This document shows positions 6,119-9,062 of a DNA stretch of 9,062 bases, piece after piece. Source of the DNA: an uncultured Clostridia bacterium (GTDB lineage: Bacteria; Bacillota; Clostridia; Oscillospirales; Oscillospiraceae); assembly GCA_946619065.1 (NCBI GenBank), contig CAMOLY010000038.1, forward strand, positions 1-9,062, read 5' to 3'. A program made the position numbers and the translations under genes. The notes beneath the pieces are model-generated. The model made no database searches. It saw only the letters and a list, made by a program, of their open reading frames with translations, and was not told the DNA's origin. The first letter of the stretch is position 1. The number at the start of each line of letters is the position of its first letter.

Positions 6119-7162
6119 ATGACAACGCAACTTCTGACAACATCCCAACAAGACCTGGAAAAAGCTGCCGAGCTGATCAAAGCGGGCGGGCTGGTCGGAA
6201 TCCCCACCGAGACCGTCTACGGGCTGGGGGCCAACGGGCTGGATCCGGAGGCGGTAAAAAAGATCTTCGAGGCCAAGGGCCGCCCCTCGGACAACCCCCT
6301 GATCCTGCATCTGCACGGAGCCTTTCAGATCCCGGACTACTGCCGGGACATCCCGGACGCTGCCTGGCTCCTGGCCGGGCTCTACTGGCCCGGACCGCTG
6401 ACAATGGTCCTTCCGGTTCGTGACAACGTGCCGAAGCGGACAACCGGCGGGCTGGATACCGTGGCCGTCCGCTGCCCGGACAACGACGCCACCCGGGAAA
6501 TCATCCGGCTGGCCGGGGTCCCGATCGCGGCGCCGTCTGCCAACCTCTCCGGCAAGCCCTCCACAACCACGGCCGAGCACGTCCTGCACGACATGGACGG
6601 GAAAATCGACGCAATTGTGGACGGCGGCCCCTGCCGGGTGGGCGTGGAATCCACGATCGTGGATCTGACCGGGCCAGTGCCCCGGCTGCTCCGCCCCGGC
6701 GGAATCACCCCCGAGGAGCTGGAGGAGCTGCTGGGCCAGCTCGTCATCGACAGGGCCGTCACCGGGGAGATCGCCGCGGACGCGGTGGTCCGGGCACCCG
6801 GCATGAAATACAAGCACTACGCCCCGGCAGCCGAGGTCCTGATCGTGGACGGCAGCCGGGAGGCCGCCGCCAGGTATATCCGGGAACGCTTTACCGGAGG
6901 GGACGCGGTGCTCTGCTTTGAAGAAGAGCTGCCGCTCTATCAGGGTCTCTCCCCGGTTGCTTACGGCCGGGAGGCGGAGCCGATCACCCTCTCCGCCGGT
7001 CTCTTCGCCGCCCTGCGCAGTCTCGACAGAGGAGATGTCAAGCGGATTTTCGCCCGCTGCCCGGTCGGCGGCGGCATCAACGTAGCCGTCCGCAACCGTC
7101 TGCGCAAGAGCGCGGGCTTCCGGATCGTGAACGCGGAGTCTGGCGATGAGAATGAAAAATAA
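6119..7162 (+). CDS. tsaC: L-threonylcarbamoyladenylate synthase (TsaC/Sua5 type)
   Basis: The 347-residue enzyme makes threonylcarbamoyl-AMP from threonine, bicarbonate and ATP for the t6A37 modification of ANN-decoding tRNAs. The YrdC domain shows GIPTETVYGLGANG (27-40), KGRPSDNPL (53-61, the K-x-R...S-x-N motif), TVAVRCPDN (114-122), APSANLSGKPSTT (138-150) and the VGVESTIVDLT segment (174-184). The linker APGMKYKHYAP (226-236) and a C-terminal Sua5 domain complete the long Sua5-like form. The ATG at 6119 has AGAGGA (6107-6112) six bases upstream. An in-frame ATG at 6047 would translate the repeat element and is rejected. The last four codons (ENEK) and the stop are built from the left arm of the second repeat element. 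It follows prfA and precedes coaE. Confidence 0.95.
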   Translation: MTTQLLTTSQQDLEKAAELIKAGGLVGIPTETVYGLGANGLDPEAVKKIFEAKGRPSDNPLILHLHGAFQIPDYCRDIPDAAWLLAGLYWPGPLTMVLPVRDNVPKRTTGGLDTVAVRCPDNDATREIIRLAGVPIAAPSANLSGKPSTTTAEHVLHDMDGKIDAIVDGGPCRVGVESTIVDLTGPVPRLLRPGGITPEELEELLGQLVIDRAVTGEIAADAVVRAPGMKYKHYAPAAEVLIVDGSREAAARYIRERFTGGDAVLCFEEELPLYQGLSPVAYGREAEPITLSAGLFAALRSLDRGDVKRIFARCPVGGGINVAVRNRLRKSAGFRIVNAESGDENEK

Positions 7163-7285
7163 AAAATGAAACTATGAAAGAATTGAGATGTCCCTTCGGG
7201 ACGATTGAAAATTTTATTCCATTTCGATGAGATATGGAATCTACCAAAATTGTTTCATTTTTTCATGTTTTAATTCTTTCATTTA
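7151..7285. repeat. Structured intergenic element, copy 2
   Basis: Same plan as 5984-6106. A TGAAA-rich left arm (7151-7185) is complementary, with small gaps, to the right arm (about 7248-7285). The identical hairpin GTCCC-TTC-GGGAC is at 7190-7202. The inner hairpin ATTCCATTTC (7216-7225) pairs with GATATGGAAT (7231-7240), with one mismatch and loop GATGA. Relative to copy 1, the two outer pairs of the aligned inner stem change from G-C and A-T to A-T and T-A, so pairing is kept. The element supplies the last codons and stop of tsaC and ends just before the coaE ribosome binding site. Confidence 0.8.
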
Positions 7286-7290
7286 TTTGT

Positions 7291-7298
7291 GGGAGGAG
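7291..7298 (+). promoter_or_regulatory. coaE ribosome binding site
   Basis: GGGAGGAG ends two bases before the ATG at 7301. It decides the start against the in-frame GTG at 7289, which lies over the site itself. It sits directly after the right arm of the second structured element. Confidence 0.75.
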
Positions 7299-7300
7299 CT

Positions 7301-8401
7301 ATGTACATCATCGGCATCACCGGGCCCACCGGGGCCGGGAAGACTACGGCCCTGCGGGTGCTGGAGGAGCTGGGCGGGCAGGTCTTTGACTGCGACGCGA
7401 TCTATCACGAACTGCTCCGGACCGACCGGGAGCTGCTGGGGCAGATCGAAGCTGCTTTCCCGGGGGCGGTGCAGGATGATGTCCTGGACCGGAAGGCTCT
7501 GGGCGCCAGGGTTTTCGCGGATCCGGAAGGACTGGAGAAGCTGACCGGCATCACCCAGCCCATTGTGGCAAAGCGGGTGATGGAAGAAATCGCAAAAGCC
7601 GATACCACCTCATCCGTCATCCGGCTTGCGGGAGACGCCGGATGCCACCTTCCCCGCAAGGGGAAGGCTTTGGCGGTCATCGACGCCATTGGGCTGTTCG
7701 AGAGCGGGCTGGGGAAGAAATGCGGCCTCACCGTGGCCGTTGTGGCGGACCCGGAGGTACGGGTTCGGCGGCTTATGGACCGGGACGGGATCTCCGAGGA
7801 CTACGCACGGGCCAGGATCGCCGCACAGAAGCCGTCTCAGTGGTTTGCCCAGCAGGCAGATCTGGTGCTGGAAAACAACGGAACGGAAGCGGAATTCGCG
7901 GAAAAATGCCGCGCGGAATTCACGCGGCGGCTGCGGAAAGAAGGTCTGATGGATCCGTATACATACGTGACCCTCCGGGACAGGCCAGAGCTGGAGGAGC
8001 AGGCCGCGGACTGGTTCCACAGCAAATGGCGCGTACCCAAGGAGGCCTATCTGGCATGCATGGACGCCTATCTGGCCGGGAAAACCGAATACGGCTGGTA
8101 CCTCTGTCTGGACGGAGAACGGATCATCGGCGGCATGGGTGTCATCGAAAATGACTTTCACGACCGGAAGGACCTCTCCCCCAACGTCTGCGCCGTGTAC
8201 ACCGAGGCGGACTGCCGCGGCAGAGGGATTGCCGGCAGGCTGCTGAATCTGACAGTGGAGGACCAGCGCGCCAAGGGGATCTCCCCCGTCTACCTGGTCA
8301 CGGATCACACCGGATTCTACGAGCGCTACGGCTGGGAATTCTTCTGCATGGCGCAGGGGGACGGCGAGGAGCATCCGACCAGGCTCTATATTCACAGGTA
8401 A
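7301..8401 (+). CDS. coaE: Dephospho-CoA kinase fused to a GNAT acetyltransferase
   Basis: The product has 366 residues. Residues 1-216 are CoaE, which phosphorylates dephospho-CoA to coenzyme A: P-loop GITGPTGAGKTT (5-16), DCDAIYHELL (30-39, Asp32), VIDAIGLFESGL (126-137) and MDRDGISEDYARARIAAQ just after 160. About 21 residues near 101-122 are extra and are encoded by a palindromic repeat. Without them the kinase is about 195 residues, the usual size. Residues 217-366 form a GNAT domain: EYGWYLCLDGERIIGG (263-278), acetyl-CoA motif CRGRGIAGRLL (305-315, Arg306/Gly309/Ala311) and TGFYERYGWEFF (337-348). CoaE is normally a stand-alone protein. Met217 (7949) follows GGAAAGAAGG, so separate translation of the GNAT part is possible. 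One base-call error at the junction could create the fusion artificially. Substrate of the GNAT domain is unknown. Confidence 0.9.
   Translation: MYIIGITGPTGAGKTTALRVLEELGGQVFDCDAIYHELLRTDRELLGQIEAAFPGAVQDDVLDRKALGARVFADPEGLEKLTGITQPIVAKRVMEEIAKADTTSSVIRLAGDAGCHLPRKGKALAVIDAIGLFESGLGKKCGLTVAVVADPEVRVRRLMDRDGISEDYARARIAAQKPSQWFAQQADLVLENNGTEAEFAEKCRAEFTRRLRKEGLMDPYTYVTLRDRPELEEQAADWFHSKWRVPKEAYLACMDAYLAGKTEYGWYLCLDGERIIGGMGVIENDFHDRKDLSPNVCAVYTEADCRGRGIAGRLLNLTVEDQRAKGISPVYLVTDHTGFYERYGWEFFCMAQGDGEEHPTRLYIHR
7601..7682. repeat. Palindromic repeat element inserted in frame in coaE
   Basis: Two adjacent perfect hairpins lie within the reading frame: CATCCGGC (7618-7625) with GCCGGATG (7637-7644), and CCTTCCCC (7648-7655) with GGGGAAGG (7660-7667) around a GCAA tetraloop. 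CCACCT occurs twice, just before the first hairpin (7604-7609) and leading into the second (7645-7650). Weak outer complementarity joins CGAT-ACC at 7600 with GGT-ATCG at 7675-7682. The encoded residues (about 101-122: Asp-Thr-Thr-Ser-Ser...His-Leu-Pro-Arg-Lys-Gly) interrupt the segment between the IAKA helix and VIDAIGLFESG, where CoaE proteins normally have only a short loop. I recall very similar CCACCTTCCCC/GGGGAAGG repeats scattered between genes of gut Clostridia; that is memory, not a search. Confidence 0.7.
7935..7951 (+). promoter_or_regulatory. Possible internal start for the GNAT domain
   Basis: GGAAAGAAGG (7935-7944) lies four bases before the in-frame ATG at 7949 (Met217), exactly at the border between kinase and acetyltransferase. 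A stand-alone GNAT of 150 residues could be made from here. It may be the remnant of the start of a once separate gene. Only moderate Shine-Dalgarno match. Confidence 0.35.
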
Positions 8402-8479
8402 AACGTGAATCCCGTGGCGCTCCGAACTCGCAAGCGTCACGAAGGATGTGCGCCGCTGCCCATGAACGAGCATCAAACG
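8384..8479. repeat. Direct repeat, copy A, spanning the coaE-GNAT stop
   Basis: This 96-bp segment starts in the codons for Leu-Tyr-Ile-His-Arg at the end of the GNAT domain and runs into the spacer. Copy B at 8553-8627 matches it in order: 32 of the first 37 positions are identical, including GTGAATCCCGTGGCGC, and both share ATGTGCGCCGCTGCCCAT. Copy A has about 22 extra bases (around 8424-8445), which form a hairpin CGTGGCGCT (8413-8421) with AGCGTCACG (8433-8441), nine pairs with one G-U. No U tract follows, so it is not a clear terminator. Confidence 0.7.
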
Positions 8480-8497
8480 TATCTGTTCAGTCATCCC

Positions 8498-8523
8498 CGC
8501 ATCGCAGCAGCCGCTGCGACGCG
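8498..8523. repeat. Hairpin between the two direct repeats
   Basis: CGCATCGCAGC (8498-8508) pairs with GCTGCGACGCG (8513-8523) around AGCC, eleven positions with one A-C mismatch. On the minus strand that mismatch becomes a G-U wobble, giving a continuous stem. No T run follows on either side, so a terminator role is not supported. It is the only structure I see in the stretch between the repeat copies (8480-8552). Confidence 0.45.
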
Positions 8524-8552
8524 AAGCCAGAGCAGCGGCCACTACGGATCTA

Positions 8553-8627
8553 CTCTATATCCATAAGGAAAGCGTGAATCCCGTGGCGCACCAATGTGCG
8601 CCGCTGCCCATAGAACAAACATCAACG
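8553..8627. repeat. Direct repeat, copy B, with a remnant of the GNAT 3' end
   Basis: The 75-bp copy begins CTCTATATCCATAAGG, which would encode Leu-Tyr-Ile-His-Lys, against Leu-Tyr-Ile-His-Arg-stop in copy A. Here no gene is present and the stop position reads GAA. It then follows copy A through the shared spacer sequence. Lacking the 22-bp insert of copy A, it forms a perfect 7-bp hairpin GGCGCAC-CAAT-GTGCGCC (8585-8602). It lies directly upstream of the aminopeptidase ribosome binding site. Confidence 0.7.
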
Positions 8628-8650
8628 AAACAGAAAAGGAGACAGTTAAA

Positions 8651-9062
8651 ATGAGCGAAAAAACCGACGAACTGAGAAAGAGCCTGCTGCGGGCGCCGAA
8701 AAACGGCTATGACCGCATCAGCGCCGAGGACCGGAGAGAGATGGAGCGGTACTGCAGGGACTACATGAAGTTCATGGACGCCGCCAAGACCGAGCGCGAG
8801 GCCGTGAGCTGCACCGTGGAGAAGGCTGAGGAGGCCGGCTTCGTCCCCTTCGAGCCAGGCATGGCGCTGAAGCCCGGCGACCGGATCTACCGGAACAACC
8901 GCGGCAAGAGCGCAATCTTCGCCGTCATCGGCCGGGAGCACATCGACAACGGCGCCCAGATCGTGGCGTCCCACATCGACTCTCCCCGCATGGACATCAA
9001 GCCCAATCCCCTGTATGAGGACGCCGGGATGGCCTATCTGAAGACCCACTACTACGGCGGCA
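8651..9062 (+). CDS. M18-family metallo-aminopeptidase, N-terminal part (cut by window end)
   Basis: Only the first 137 codons are in the window. They read from the ATG at 8651, preceded by AAAAGGAG (8634-8641), without a stop to the edge. The N-terminal region RAPKNGYDRISAEDRREMER is followed by KPGDRIYRNNRGKSAIFAVIG and then VASHIDSPRMDIKPNPLYED. SHIDSPR (His108, Asp110) is the first dinuclear-zinc ligand motif of family M18 (aspartyl/yeast aminopeptidase I type), and KPNPLYE is also typical. The enzyme removes N-terminal residues from cytosolic peptides. The rest of the metal site lies outside the window. No promoter is evident in the repeat-filled spacer upstream. Confidence 0.88.
   Translation, partial: MSEKTDELRKSLLRAPKNGYDRISAEDRREMERYCRDYMKFMDAAKTEREAVSCTVEKAEEAGFVPFEPGMALKPGDRIYRNNRGKSAIFAVIGREHIDNGAQIVASHIDSPRMDIKPNPLYEDAGMAYLKTHYYGG

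Noticed and set aside
5984..7285. A CRISPR array formed by the repeated TGAAACTA units
   Set aside because: Units are 8 bp, contiguous and inverted at the far end, with no unique spacers and no cas gene in the window.
7610..8542. A 310-codon minus-strand open frame opposite coaE-GNAT
   Set aside because: It is the antisense of conserved CoaE and GNAT motifs and extends into the repeat spacer.
8555..9049. A 164-codon minus-strand open frame at the right edge
   Set aside because: It is antisense to the aminopeptidase with its intact SHIDSPR motif and good ribosome binding site, and crosses repeat copy B.

Overview
The window looks like chromosome from a fairly GC-rich Firmicute of the class Clostridia, most likely a gut Oscillospirales/Ruminococcaceae-type bacterium. 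This rests on the clostridial flavour of the proteins (AlaX with a DHHA1 tail, TsaC/Sua5, CoaE with a GITGPTGAGKTT P-loop, M18 aminopeptidase), strong GGAGG-type ribosome binding sites, and GC-rich genes separated by AT-rich structured spacers. The taxonomic call is inference; no rRNA gene is inside the window.

Left edge (1-250). On the minus strand there is a near-consensus sigma-A promoter (TTGACT, 17 bp, TAATAT with an extended -10 TG) behind an A/T-rich UP-like tract. A boxB-like hairpin and a boxA-like sequence follow it. This is the layout of an rRNA operon leader running leftward out of the window. A rho-independent terminator at 182-225 separates it from the operon described next.

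Minus-strand operon (251-3627), in transcription order: a Cys-rich membrane or lipoprotein-like protein, a small PFL-activase-like radical SAM enzyme, EPSP synthase (aroA) and a class I DAHP synthase (aroF type). Every junction overlaps (4, 4 and 17 bp), so the four are almost certainly translated as one coupled unit. It joins two shikimate-pathway steps to two genes of unknown role.

Plus-strand genes (3696-8401). alaX (alanyl-tRNA editing) is divergent from the operon above. Then prfA (RF1), behind a clear promoter, tsaC/sua5 (t6A synthesis) and coaE (dephospho-CoA kinase) follow in line. The first three serve translation fidelity. prfA/tsaC and tsaC/coaE are separated by two related structured intergenic elements of about 120-135 bp (TGAAA-rich inverted ends, an invariant GTCCC/GGGAC hairpin, and an inner hairpin with compensatory changes).

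The coaE gene is unusual in two ways. A two-hairpin palindromic repeat is embedded in frame near codons 101-122, and the kinase is fused in frame to a complete GNAT acetyltransferase.

Right edge (8402-9062). A 249-bp spacer holds two diverged copies of a repeat that begins inside the last codons of the GNAT domain. It is followed by the first 137 codons of an M18 metallo-aminopeptidase cut by the window end.

The strongest candidates for something undescribed are the in-frame repeat in coaE, the paired intergenic elements, the CoaE-GNAT fusion with its downstream duplication, and the Cys-rich/radical SAM pair.
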